From Frankia sp. QA3 (GTDB taxonomy: Bacteria; Actinomycetota; Actinomycetes; Frankiales; Frankiaceae): a stretch of DNA of 64,000 nt. The DNA is taken from NCBI RefSeq assembly GCF_000262465.1, contig NZ_CM001489.1:6792470-6856469 (forward strand). Direction: 5' to 3'. Shown one piece after another: positions 43,714 to 53,473 of the stretch. Numbering within the stretch: position 1 is the first letter of the stretch; the number at the start of each line of letters is the position of its first letter. Made by a program: the position numbers and the translations under genes. A model generated the notes under the pieces. It saw only the letters and a program-made list of their open reading frames with translations, was not told the DNA's origin and searched no databases.

Positions 43714-45022
43714 GCAGCGCCGCCGTCCAGGAGAAGCGGTTGCTGCCGGCGCCCGAACCGTCGAGCGGCGAGTAGTACTCGAACATCGCCCCGGAGGAGG
43801 CGATCACGTCGACCGTGTTGCGGCGCAGGTCCTCGGCGGCGTCGAGCCGGCCGTAGCGCTCCAGCCCGTCGGCGATCAGCCAGTTCATGTTGATCCAGAG
43901 CGGGCCCTGCCAGTAGCAGCGGGGCAGGAAGTTCGGGTCGTCCAGGGGAACGCTCGCGACGCCGAAGCGCGACCAGTAGCGCGGCGAGGTGAGCGTCTTG
44001 ACCATCTCGTCGACGCGGTCCTCGGGCACGACGCCGGCGTAGAGCGGCAGCAGACCGGCGATCGTCTCGTGGCGCAGCAGGGTTCGGGTCCGGAAGTCGC
44101 GGCTGTAGTACACGCCGTCGACGACGAGCTCTCCCATCGCCTCCCGGGACCGGCGCGCCGAGCGGCGCAGCCTGGCCGGGATGGACTCGCCGATCTCCGC
44201 GGCGATGGTGCTCAGGTGCTCGTTGGCGCGGACCAGGATCGCGTTGAACGCCACGTCCTGCACGAGGGGGACGATGGTCCGCCGAATCTCGCGGAAGTTG
44301 TAGTGCGCCCGGCGCAGCTCGCGCACGATCCGGTACAGCGTGAACAGGTCGCCCGAGGTGAGCCGCTCGTCGGAGGGGACCTCCTTGGAATCGCGGCGCA
44401 GCGCGTCCAGGGCGTCGTCGCCGTTGATGCGCCGCAGCGCCCGCACGCCCAGCGGCGCCACCGGCCTGGTGATCTCCATCCAGGTCGGGGTGTTGTCCAT
44501 CCCGGACTCCCAGGAGTGCACCAGGGACACCAGGCCGTCGTCGTCCGGGTCGCGTTCGTCGTAGAGCCACTGGTGAAAGCGCAGCAGCCCGGGGAACAGC
44601 CGGCGGTAGAACTCCCCGCGCGCGGAGTCGGACATCATGGCGCCGACCCGCACCGCGGCCTCGGCAATCATCGGCGGCTGGGTGACGCCGGTGCTCTGCG
44701 CACCGCCGGCGGTGGTCGTCACCCGGTCGCAGCGCCAGCGTTGCGGACCCGCATGGTAGAAGTCGGTGGTCTCCGCGAAGATCACGTGCGGGATCATGCC
44801 GTTCGGCCACTGCCCGCGCAGCAGGGAGAGGATCTCGGCGGCGGCGCGCTGTGGGTCGAGATGGCGCAGCCCGATCGCGATGAAGCAGGAGTCCCACAGC
44901 CACTGGTGTGGATACAGCGTCGGCGACGGCCGGGTGATGTCGCCGAGGTCGTTGCCGCGCAGCACGGAGACCGCGGTCTCGCGCAACGCCGCCAGCTCTG
45001 TCGGGAGGCTGGGGACGGACAT
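43685..45022 (-). CDS. GH63-like glycoside hydrolase (glucosylglycerate/mannosylglycerate hydrolase-related)
   Basis: A 445-residue (alpha/alpha)6-barrel enzyme. Segments LLRGNDLGDIT-like, YPHQWLWDSCFIAIGLRHLDPQRAAAEI, GQWPNGMIPHVIF, HSWESGMDNTPTW and CYWQGPLWINMNWLIADGL are those of MGH1-like/GH63 enzymes, which hydrolyse glucosylglycerate or mannosylglycerate; similar sequences are often annotated as trehalase or debranching enzyme. WESGMDN carries a likely catalytic acid. It is probably used to recycle a compatible solute during nitrogen or osmotic stress. ATG 45022 is preferred; GTG 45055 is an in-frame alternative. The 3' end overlaps the tail of the PIN gene. Confidence 0.8.
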   Translation of the reverse strand: MSVPSLPTELAALRETAVSVLRGNDLGDITRPSPTLYPHQWLWDSCFIAIGLRHLDPQRAAAEILSLLRGQWPNGMIPHVIFAETTDFYHAGPQRWRCDRVTTTAGGAQSTGVTQPPMIAEAAVRVGAMMSDSARGEFYRRLFPGLLRFHQWLYDERDPDDDGLVSLVHSWESGMDNTPTWMEITRPVAPLGVRALRRINGDDALDALRRDSKEVPSDERLTSGDLFTLYRIVRELRRAHYNFREIRRTIVPLVQDVAFNAILVRANEHLSTIAAEIGESIPARLRRSARRSREAMGELVVDGVYYSRDFRTRTLLRHETIAGLLPLYAGVVPEDRVDEMVKTLTSPRYWSRFGVASVPLDDPNFLPRCYWQGPLWINMNWLIADGLERYGRLDAAEDLRRNTVDVIASSGAMFEYYSPLDGSGAGSNRFSWTAALLIDLLATER

Positions 45023-45056
45023 CGTGTGAGAGTAGCCGTCACACGCTGTGCACACG
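45023..45056. promoter_or_regulatory. CGTGTG/CACACG repeat cluster at the GH63-like gene start
   Basis: CGTGTGA (45023-45029) and TCACACG (45039-45045) form a perfect 7-bp inverted repeat, and a further CACACG lies at 45051-45056. The cluster sits directly upstream of the ATG, where a repressor operator could act. Confidence 0.35.
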
Positions 45057-45688
45057 TGGAGGGCACCCCTGGTGTGGTCTGCCTAACGAAATCCTCGTTG
45101 TCGCCCCGCGGCCGACCCGATGCGGGGGGCGACCGGCGGTCGGGGATACGCCCGGACGCGCCGTGGCGGCGTCCGGGCGGGCCGGGTGGGTCAGTCCGGC
45201 GGGTGCCGCCCGAGTGGGCGGCGAGAGTATGCCGATCCGGCCCGAGGTGGCTCCGGTCGGAGCGTCGAGCCGGGTCCGCGCGGGGGCGTCGGGCGGCGCG
45301 ACGACACTGTCGGGGTGTCGGATGACCGACGTCGCCCGATGGCGGTACTGGACGGAAAATGTGGTGCGGACGGCAGCCACCCAAAAATTCTCACGTCCAG
45401 CGAGCAGTCGGGTACTCATCGTTCAGGATCTGGGGCCTCGGCGGGGGTGTCGCCACGCGAGAAGGTCAAGATAGTTCGCGGAACGCGCCACACCACGGGA
45501 TCTGCCAGGTAGTCTTCGCGACAGCGAGTACAGCGTCTCGAGGGCCAGGGTCTACACTGCCGGTAGGCCCGGCGATCGCTGATGTCCGGGTGCGCCTGCA
45601 CGGGGAATGGTTCCGCGACTTCGTTCGTTACCTCCCACGTGCACGGAAACAGACGTCCCACCCGCACCGACCATCGGATTTGCCACTG
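45056..45688. other. Divergent intergenic region between the GH63-like gene and sigA
   Basis: About 630 bases without a convincing gene. Short frames extend upstream of sigA but show no family similarity. A small hairpin, aacga-aatcc-tcgtt, lies near 45084-45098. TACACT (45553-45558) is a possible -10 for sigA, without a clear -35. A long sigA leader is likely. Confidence 0.45.
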
Positions 45689-46957
<1,269 letters not shown>

Positions 46958-47066
46958 CCGCTCGCGGCCGGACACCGCCGGCACGGCGGGCACGTACCGG
47001 GTCACGGGTGGCATCCCCCACGGGGGGCACGGCACGCCGGTGACGACGTGACCGTGTGTTCGATGG

Positions 47067-47104
47067 AAGCCGGATCTTCGCTGGGACCAGCGAAGATCCG
47101 GCTT
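47067..47104. terminator. Perfect 18-bp hairpin between convergent sigA and the acyl-CoA synthetase gene
   Basis: AAGCCGGATCTTCGCTGG is followed two bases later by its exact reverse complement CCAGCGAAGATCCGGCTT. It lies 109 bases after the sigA stop and 65 bases after the convergent gene's stop, and ends in CTTTGCTG on the plus strand. It is almost certainly a bidirectional terminator. Confidence 0.88.
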
Positions 47105-47169
47105 TGCTGTCTTGGGGCGCCTACCCGACCCGCGGCGGTCGGTCAGGCGTCCGGCGTGGCGGTGGCCGA

Positions 47170-49149
47170 TCAGGCCTGCTCGGCGGTGGCCGCGAGGGCC
47201 ATCAGGGCCTCCGGGTTGGCGACCGCGTCGAGGCTCACCACGTCGGCCAGCGCCGCGCCGGTGAGCAGCCGCTTGACCGGAACCTCCAGCTTCTTGCCGG
47301 TGTGGGTCCGCGGCACGGCCGCGATCTCGAGGATCCGGTCCGGTACGTGCCGAGGGCTGAGCTCGGTGCGCACCGTCTGCCGGATCCGCTGCGCGAGCTC
47401 CGCGGTGAGGCCCGGCTCGGCGAGGGCCACGAACAGCAGCAGCTCCCCGCCGCCGGGGGCGTCCGAGGTGTCGACGGCGAGGCTGTCGGTGACCTCGGCA
47501 AGCTGCTCGACGACGCTGTAGAGCTCGCCGGTGCCGATCCTGATCCCGCCGCGGTTGAGGGTGGCATCCGAGCGTCCCTCGACGACGACGGCACCGTCAG
47601 GCGCGATCCGCACCCAGTCGCCGTGCCGCCAGACCCCGGGGTAGGTCGCGTAGTAGCTGTCGTGCAGCCGGCTACCGTCCGGATCGCCCCACAGACGCAG
47701 CGGCATCGAGGGCATCGGTGCGGTCACGACGAGCTCGCCGACCTCGTCGACGACCTCCTTGCCGTCGGCGTCGAAGACGGCCACGGCGCAGCCCAGAGCC
47801 CGGGAGCCGATCTCCCCGGCGCGCACCGGCATGGTCGGCAGCCCGGCCACCAGCGCCGTGCAGACGTCGGTGCCGCCGCTGATCGACGACAGCATCACCT
47901 GCGGGCTGACCGCGTCGTACACCCAGGCGTAGGCGGCGGCGGACAGCGGCGACCCGGTCGACCCGATGGTGCGCAACAGGGACAGATCGGCATGTTCGCG
48001 GGGCACCAGGCCCGCGTCCCGGCAGGACTGCAGGTAGGCCGCGGACGTGCCGAGGCAGGTCAGCTCCAGCGCCTCCGCGAGGCCGAACAGGGTGCCGAGC
48101 GCCGGATAGCCGGCGGCGCCGTCGTAGAGCACGATCGTCGCGCCGACCAGCAGGCCGGAGACGAGGTAGTTCCACATCATCCAGCCGGTCGTGGTGAACC
48201 AGCAGAACCGGTCGTCGGGGCCCAGATCGAGGTGCAGCGCCAGCGCCTTGAGATGTTCCAGCAGGATTCCGCCGTGCCCGTGCACGATCGCCTTGGGCGG
48301 CCCCGTGGTGCCGGAGGAGTAGAGGATCCACAGCGGCGCGTCGAAGGGGACCCGGGTGAACTCGAGCTCGGCGGTCTCCGCGGCCATCAGCTCGTCCCAG
48401 GTGAGCAGGCCCGGCAGCCCGGCGCCGCGGGCCCGGGCGAACGCGTCCGGCGCCAGGTAGGGCACGATCACGGTCGCGGCCAGCCCGGGCAGGTCGGTGG
48501 CGAGCGCGGCCAGCGCGGCGACGGTGTCGTAACCCCTGCCGCCGTAGGTGTAGCCGTCGACGCCGATGAGTACCTTCGGGGCGATCTGGGCGAAACGGGC
48601 GGCGAGGGCCGTGGTGCCGAGCTCGGGCGAGCACGACGACCACACCGCGCCGATGCTGGCCGTCGCGAGCATCGCCACGGTGGCGTAGACGGTGTTCGGC
48701 AGCACGGCGCAGACCCGGTCGCCCTCGGTGACACCGAGGGCGCGCAGGCCGGCCGCGGCCCGGGCGACCTGGCGGCGCAGCTCGTCCCAGGAGACCACGG
48801 CGGTCGCCCCGTCCTCGCGCACGCCGATCACCGCCGGCGCGGCGCCCCGGCGGGTGAGCGCGTTCTCGGCGTAGTTGACCCGGGCGCCGGGGAACCACAC
48901 GGCGCCCGGCATGCTGGCGTCGGCGAGGGCGGGGCCGTCGCCGCGCTCGCCCTCGACGGCGCAGAAGTCCCAGATCGACTCCCAGAAGGGGCTCAGCTCG
49001 GTGACCGACCACTCCCACAGGGCCGCCTCGTCGCCGAGATCCACCCCGCGTTCGGCGGCGAGCCAGCCGCGGTAGTTCGTCACCGCGGCCTGCTCGATGC
49101 GCCGCGCGGAGGGCTCCCACAACGGCGTGCCGGGACGCACCCGGGTCAT
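47170..49149 (-). CDS. Acetoacetyl-CoA synthetase (AMP-forming)
   Basis: A 659-residue ANL-superfamily ligase. The N-terminal ACAS-type region (LWEPSARRIEQAAVTNYRGWLA, FPGARVNYAENAL) is specific to acetoacetyl-CoA synthetases. The AMP-binding motif YSSGTTGPPKAIVHGHGG, the LNRGGIRIGTGELY motif and the C-terminal A10 lysine in RTHTGKKLEVP (near residue 619) are present. The enzyme activates acetoacetate for ketone-body or polyhydroxybutyrate use. ATG 49149 gives the family length. The A10 lysine is the residue inactivated by Pat-type acetylation in related synthetases. It is divergent from acuC and pat by about 190 bases. Confidence 0.9.
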   Translation of the reverse strand: MTRVRPGTPLWEPSARRIEQAAVTNYRGWLAAERGVDLGDEAALWEWSVTELSPFWESIWDFCAVEGERGDGPALADASMPGAVWFPGARVNYAENALTRRGAAPAVIGVREDGATAVVSWDELRRQVARAAAGLRALGVTEGDRVCAVLPNTVYATVAMLATASIGAVWSSCSPELGTTALAARFAQIAPKVLIGVDGYTYGGRGYDTVAALAALATDLPGLAATVIVPYLAPDAFARARGAGLPGLLTWDELMAAETAELEFTRVPFDAPLWILYSSGTTGPPKAIVHGHGGILLEHLKALALHLDLGPDDRFCWFTTTGWMMWNYLVSGLLVGATIVLYDGAAGYPALGTLFGLAEALELTCLGTSAAYLQSCRDAGLVPREHADLSLLRTIGSTGSPLSAAAYAWVYDAVSPQVMLSSISGGTDVCTALVAGLPTMPVRAGEIGSRALGCAVAVFDADGKEVVDEVGELVVTAPMPSMPLRLWGDPDGSRLHDSYYATYPGVWRHGDWVRIAPDGAVVVEGRSDATLNRGGIRIGTGELYSVVEQLAEVTDSLAVDTSDAPGGGELLLFVALAEPGLTAELAQRIRQTVRTELSPRHVPDRILEIAAVPRTHTGKKLEVPVKRLLTGAALADVVSLDAVANPEALMALAATAEQA

Positions 49150-49340
49150 GCCGGCCGCCGCGGGGTGCTCCGCGCCCGCCGGCGCCGGACGCTGCGGTGC
49201 CGTTCGTCTGCTGCCACGGGCACTGACCCTAGGCCATTTCGGGTGGACGTACGGCGAACCTCGACCCTGCGATGGCCTGTCGAGACTGTCACCACCGCTA
49301 CCGGCGGCGGACCCGTTCGGGCTACCGTCGAGGGGTGACG

Positions 49341-50738
49341 GTGTCGGGCGGAACGCAGCGGCCCGGCGGCACCCTGCCGCCGGGCGAGACCGGGCCGGGC
49401 GCCTCCGCGGGCCCGGCCGCCGGATCGGGCGACCTCGCCGGGACGCCCGCCACCGACCGGCCCGCCACCGACCGGCCCGCCGGCGCCGATCCGGGTTCGG
49501 CCGCGGCACCGGCGATCGAACCCACCGTCCTGGCCTGGGATCCGGCGATGGCCGGCTACGACTTCGGGCCGCAGCACCCGCTGCACCCGGTCCGGCTGGG
49601 CCTGACGATGGACCTCGCCGCGAGCCTGGGCGTCCTCGACGCCCCCGGGATCCGGATCGTCACCCCGACCCTGGCTCCCGACGAGCTGATCGAGCTCGTC
49701 CACGACCCGCTCTACCTGAACGCAGTCCGCGCCGCGCCGGACCCGACGCGGGCCCGGATGGCGGCCCTGTTCGGCCTCGGCACCGCCGACAACCCCATCT
49801 TCCAACGGATGCACGAGGCCGCGGCCCTGATCACCGGTGGCACGATCGAGGCCGCCCGGGCGGTGTGGGAGGGGCCGGCGCGCCATGCCGTGTCGATCGC
49901 CGGCGGCCTGCACCACGCGATGCCGGGGATGGCCAGCGGCTTCTGCATCTACAACGACCCCGCGATCGCGATCGCCTGGCTGCTGGCCGCCGGGGCGACC
50001 CGGATCGCCTACGTCGACGTGGACGTGCACCACGGCGACGGGGTGCAGACGGCGTTCTACGACGACCCGCGGGTTCTCACGATCTCGCTGCACCAGACCG
50101 GCCGGACGCTGTTCCCCGGCACCGGCTTCCCGGACGAGGTCGGCGCGCCCGGTGCCGCCGGCAGCGCGGTGAACGTGGCGCTGCCCGCCTTCACCGGCGA
50201 CGGCGGCTGGCTGCGGGCCTTCTCCGGCGTCGTCCCGGTGCTGCTGCGCTCGTTCCGGCCGCAGGTGCTGGTGACCCAACACGGCTGCGACACCCACGCC
50301 CTCGATCCGCTGGCCGATCTGCAGCTGTCGGTCGACGGGCAGCGGGCCTCCTACGAGGCGTTGCACGCGCTGTCCCACGAGCTGTGTGACGGCCGCTGGC
50401 TGGCCTGTGGCGGCGGCGGGTACGCGCTGGACGCGGTGGTGCCGCGGGCGTGGACGCAGCTGCTGGCGGTCGCCGCCCACCTCTCCCTCGAACCCGGCAC
50501 CGCGCTACCGGCGCAGTGGCGCGCCGAGGCCCCGCAGCGGGTGCGGGCCGTAACCGGCCAGAAGTCCGTGGGGGCCACGGCGGGGATGCCGCGGACCCTC
50601 GGTGACGGGGTGAGCGTGCGCTACCGGCCATGGGACGCCGGCGTGGGCGACCCCGACGACCCGCTGGACCGTGCGGTGGCCGAGACCCGCCGCGAGGTGC
50701 TGCCCCTGCACGGACTCGACCCGACCGTGGACCGGTGA
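49341..50738 (+). CDS. acuC: AcuC-like histone-deacetylase family protein
   Basis: Zn-dependent lysine deacylase family. The 465-residue protein has a 60-residue Gly/Pro-rich N-terminus and then the arginase-deacetylase fold: FGPQHPLHPVRLGLTMDLA, GGLHHAMPGMASGFCIYND (catalytic His pair), YVDVDVHHGDGVQ (metal ligands), LVTQHGCDTHALDPL and CGGGGYALDAVVPRAW. AcuC proteins remove acetyl groups from AMP-forming acyl-CoA synthetases. GTG 49341 with GAGGGG five bases upstream is preferred; GTG 49335 is possible. The stop overlaps the next gene (GTGA), an acetyltransferase, so writer and eraser are made together. Confidence 0.9.
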   Translation: MSGGTQRPGGTLPPGETGPGASAGPAAGSGDLAGTPATDRPATDRPAGADPGSAAAPAIEPTVLAWDPAMAGYDFGPQHPLHPVRLGLTMDLAASLGVLDAPGIRIVTPTLAPDELIELVHDPLYLNAVRAAPDPTRARMAALFGLGTADNPIFQRMHEAAALITGGTIEAARAVWEGPARHAVSIAGGLHHAMPGMASGFCIYNDPAIAIAWLLAAGATRIAYVDVDVHHGDGVQTAFYDDPRVLTISLHQTGRTLFPGTGFPDEVGAPGAAGSAVNVALPAFTGDGGWLRAFSGVVPVLLRSFRPQVLVTQHGCDTHALDPLADLQLSVDGQRASYEALHALSHELCDGRWLACGGGGYALDAVVPRAWTQLLAVAAHLSLEPGTALPAQWRAEAPQRVRAVTGQKSVGATAGMPRTLGDGVSVRYRPWDAGVGDPDDPLDRAVAETRREVLPLHGLDPTVDR

Positions 50739-53473
50739 GCGCCGCGCCGACATCCGGCGCGCCCGCCGGATCACCCGGATCCCCCGGCCCAACCGGATCA
50801 TCCCCGGCCGCGTCCGGATCATCCCCGGCCGCGCCGCCCGAGGGACCGGTTGCGCCCGAGAATCAGGTGCCGCTGGCGTACCCGGCGGAGTGGGAGGCCG
50901 ACGTCATCCTCACCGACGGCGGCACGGCCCACATCCGGCCGATCCTGCCGACCGACGGCCCGCTGCTGCGGGTGTTCTGGACCCGACTGTCCGCCCAGTC
51001 GATCTACTTTCGCTTCTTCACCGCCCGCCGGGCGCTGAGCGACGCCGACATCCACCGGATGACCGTGGTGGATCAGCGGCTGCGCGGCGCCATCGTCGCG
51101 ATGATCGGTGACGATCTCGTCGCCGTGGCGCACTGGGAGAGCACCGCCGCCCGGCCGACCCAGGCCGAGGTGGCCTTCCTGGTGGAGGACGCCCAGCAGG
51201 GCCGTGGTCTCGGCTCGGTGCTGCTGGAGCATCTTGCCGCCGCGGCCTGGGACCGCGGGATCCGTCGCTTCGACGCCGACGTGCTCGGCGAGAACCGGCA
51301 GATGATCCGCGTCTTCCTCGACGCCGGCTACACCGTCGCGCGGGCCTGGGAGTCCGGCGCCGTCCGGCTGTCGTTCGAGATCACCCCCACCGAGAAGTCG
51401 GTCACGGTGATGCGCGCCCGCGAGCACCGTGCGGAGGCGGCCTCCATCGGCCGGCTGCTGCATCCCCGGGCGATCGCCGTCATCGGCGCCGGGCGGGCCG
51501 TGGGCTCCATGGGCAACTCGGTGCTGCGCCACCTGCTCACCGGCGGTTTCGACGGGCCGGTCTACCCGGTGAACCCGGCCGCCGCGGCGGCCGGCACCGC
51601 GGTCGCCTCGATCCGTGCCTACGGCGGCATCGAGGAGGTGCCCCGCCCGGTCGACCTGGCCGTGGTGTGCGTGCCGCCGGCCGAGGTGCCCGGGGTCGTG
51701 GCCGCGTGCGGGCGGGCCGGGGTGTGGGGCCTGGTCGTGCTCACCGACCAGCGTGACGACGCCGCCGACGCCGCCCTGGCCGCCGAGGCGCGGGCCAGCG
51801 GCATGCGGGTCGTCGGCCCGGCCAGCATGGGCATCCAGAACCCGGCGGGGGGCCTGAACGCGTCGATGGTGCCGCTGATGCCACCGGCCGGGCGGATCGG
51901 CTGCTACTCGCAGTCCGGCCCGTTCGGCGGGGCGATCCTGCAGGCGGCCGCCGCGCGGGGGGTCGGGCTGTCCGTGTTCGTCTCGGCGGGGGACCGGGCC
52001 GACGTCAGCGGCAACGACCTGCTCCAGTACTGGGAGGAGGACCCGGAGACCGACGCGGTGATCATGCATCTGGAGACGTTCGGCAACCCGCGCAAGTTCG
52101 CCCGGCTGGCCCGCCGCCTCGGCCGGCGCAAGCCGATCGTGACCGTGTACTCCGGCCGCTCGGCCCTCGACGACGCCCTGCTGCGGCAGGCCGGCGTGAT
52201 CGGCGTCGACCGCATCTCGCAGGCGTTCGACGTCGCGCTGCTGCTCACCTCGCAGCCGCTGCCCGAGGGCAGCCGGGTCGCGGTGATCGGCGACTCCCGG
52301 GCGCTGGTCCGGCTCACCGCGCGCGCCGCCGACGCCGCCGGCCTGATCGCCGAGGAGGTCCTGCTGCCCGGCGGCAGCGGGTCGGCGGCGATCGCCGCCG
52401 CGCTGCTCGCCGCGGCGCAGCGGGCCGACGCTCTCATCGTGACGCTGGCCCGCCTGCCGCCCTCGCTGCCCGGCCCGGCGGCGGCCGGCGCCGTCGAGGC
52501 GGCCGAGCGCATCACCGTGCCGATCCTCGCCTCCGTGCAGGGCGTCGAGATGCCGCGTGAGCTCGCCGGCATCCCGGCCTACCCGTCCCCGGAGGCCGCG
52601 GTGACCGCGCTGCGTCGGGTCGTCGGCTACGCGCAGTGGCGGTCCCGCCCGACCGGCACCGAGCCGACCACGGCCGTGCGGACCGACGAGGCCCGCGCGC
52701 TCATCGCCGGGCTGACCGGTCGGCTACCCGAGGAGCGGGCCGCCGCGCTGCTGGACTGCTACGGCATCACCGTGCAGCCGGCGGAGCTCGTGACCTCGCC
52801 GCGGCGCGCCGCCGAGGCGGCGCAGCGGCTGGGTTACCCGGTGGCCGTCAAGGCCCGGTCGCGCCCGTACCGGCACCGGCCGGACCTGCGCGGCCAGCGC
52901 CTCGACCTGCCCGACGCGGCGGCGGTGCGCGCGGCCTGGGCGTCGCTGCGCTCCCAGCTCGGGCCGGAGGTGCCGATCGTCGTGCAGCGGATGGCGCCGG
53001 TCGGGGTGTCGGTGGTCGTCGGGTCCGAGGAGCACCCGCAGTACGGCCCGCTGGTCTCCTTCGGCCTGTCGGGGCCGGCGACGGAGCTGCTCGGTGACCG
53101 CGCGCACCACATCCTGCCGCTGACCGACGTCGACGCGGCCCGGCTGGTCCGCTCGGTGCGGGCGGCGCCGCTGCTGCTCGGCTACCTCGGCTCGACCCCG
53201 GTCGACATCGCGGCGCTGGAGGATCTGGTGCTGCGCGTCGGCCGGCTCGCCGACGACATCCCCGAGGTGGTACATCTCACTGTTGACCCCGTCATCGTGT
53301 CCACCGGGCGGGTCACCGTGCTGTCGGCGGAGGTCGTGACCGGCCCGTCCGTGCCCAGGGCAGACGCCGGACCGCGGCGTTTCTGGACCCCGACGCTGCC
53401 TGTAGTCGACCGACCCCCCGTCCGGGGCGGTTCGGCACAACATGGTCACACCGTCCACAATCGTTTCCCATGA
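50735..53473 (+). CDS. Pat-type protein acetyltransferase: GNAT fused to ADP-forming acyl-CoA synthetase-like domains
   Basis: A 912-residue protein. After a Pro/Ser/Gly-rich N-terminus comes a GNAT domain (about residues 60-215; acetyl-CoA motif VEDAQQGRGLGSVLLEHL). Then a CoA-binding Rossmann domain (IAVIGAGRAVGSMGNSVLRHLL), succinyl-CoA-ligase-like domains (SQSGPFGGAILQAA), and a C-terminal ATP-grasp domain. The SHTG-type active-site histidine loop of true synthetases reads LRQAGVIGVD, so the ligase part is probably a sensor. Pat enzymes of this kind acetylate and switch off acyl-CoA synthetases. The GTG overlaps the acuC stop and its stop overlaps the next gene (ATGA). Confidence 0.88.
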   Translation: MSAAPTSGAPAGSPGSPGPTGSSPAASGSSPAAPPEGPVAPENQVPLAYPAEWEADVILTDGGTAHIRPILPTDGPLLRVFWTRLSAQSIYFRFFTARRALSDADIHRMTVVDQRLRGAIVAMIGDDLVAVAHWESTAARPTQAEVAFLVEDAQQGRGLGSVLLEHLAAAAWDRGIRRFDADVLGENRQMIRVFLDAGYTVARAWESGAVRLSFEITPTEKSVTVMRAREHRAEAASIGRLLHPRAIAVIGAGRAVGSMGNSVLRHLLTGGFDGPVYPVNPAAAAAGTAVASIRAYGGIEEVPRPVDLAVVCVPPAEVPGVVAACGRAGVWGLVVLTDQRDDAADAALAAEARASGMRVVGPASMGIQNPAGGLNASMVPLMPPAGRIGCYSQSGPFGGAILQAAAARGVGLSVFVSAGDRADVSGNDLLQYWEEDPETDAVIMHLETFGNPRKFARLARRLGRRKPIVTVYSGRSALDDALLRQAGVIGVDRISQAFDVALLLTSQPLPEGSRVAVIGDSRALVRLTARAADAAGLIAEEVLLPGGSGSAAIAAALLAAAQRADALIVTLARLPPSLPGPAAAGAVEAAERITVPILASVQGVEMPRELAGIPAYPSPEAAVTALRRVVGYAQWRSRPTGTEPTTAVRTDEARALIAGLTGRLPEERAAALLDCYGITVQPAELVTSPRRAAEAAQRLGYPVAVKARSRPYRHRPDLRGQRLDLPDAAAVRAAWASLRSQLGPEVPIVVQRMAPVGVSVVVGSEEHPQYGPLVSFGLSGPATELLGDRAHHILPLTDVDAARLVRSVRAAPLLLGYLGSTPVDIAALEDLVLRVGRLADDIPEVVHLTVDPVIVSTGRVTVLSAEVVTGPSVPRADAGPRRFWTPTLPVVDRPPVRGGSAQHGHTVHNRFP

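Noticed and set aside
45359..45688. 110-codon N-terminal extension of the primary sigma factor
   Set aside because: The extra residues have no similarity to sigma region 1.1 and no ribosome site is evident. I kept ATG 45689, though the exact start remains open.
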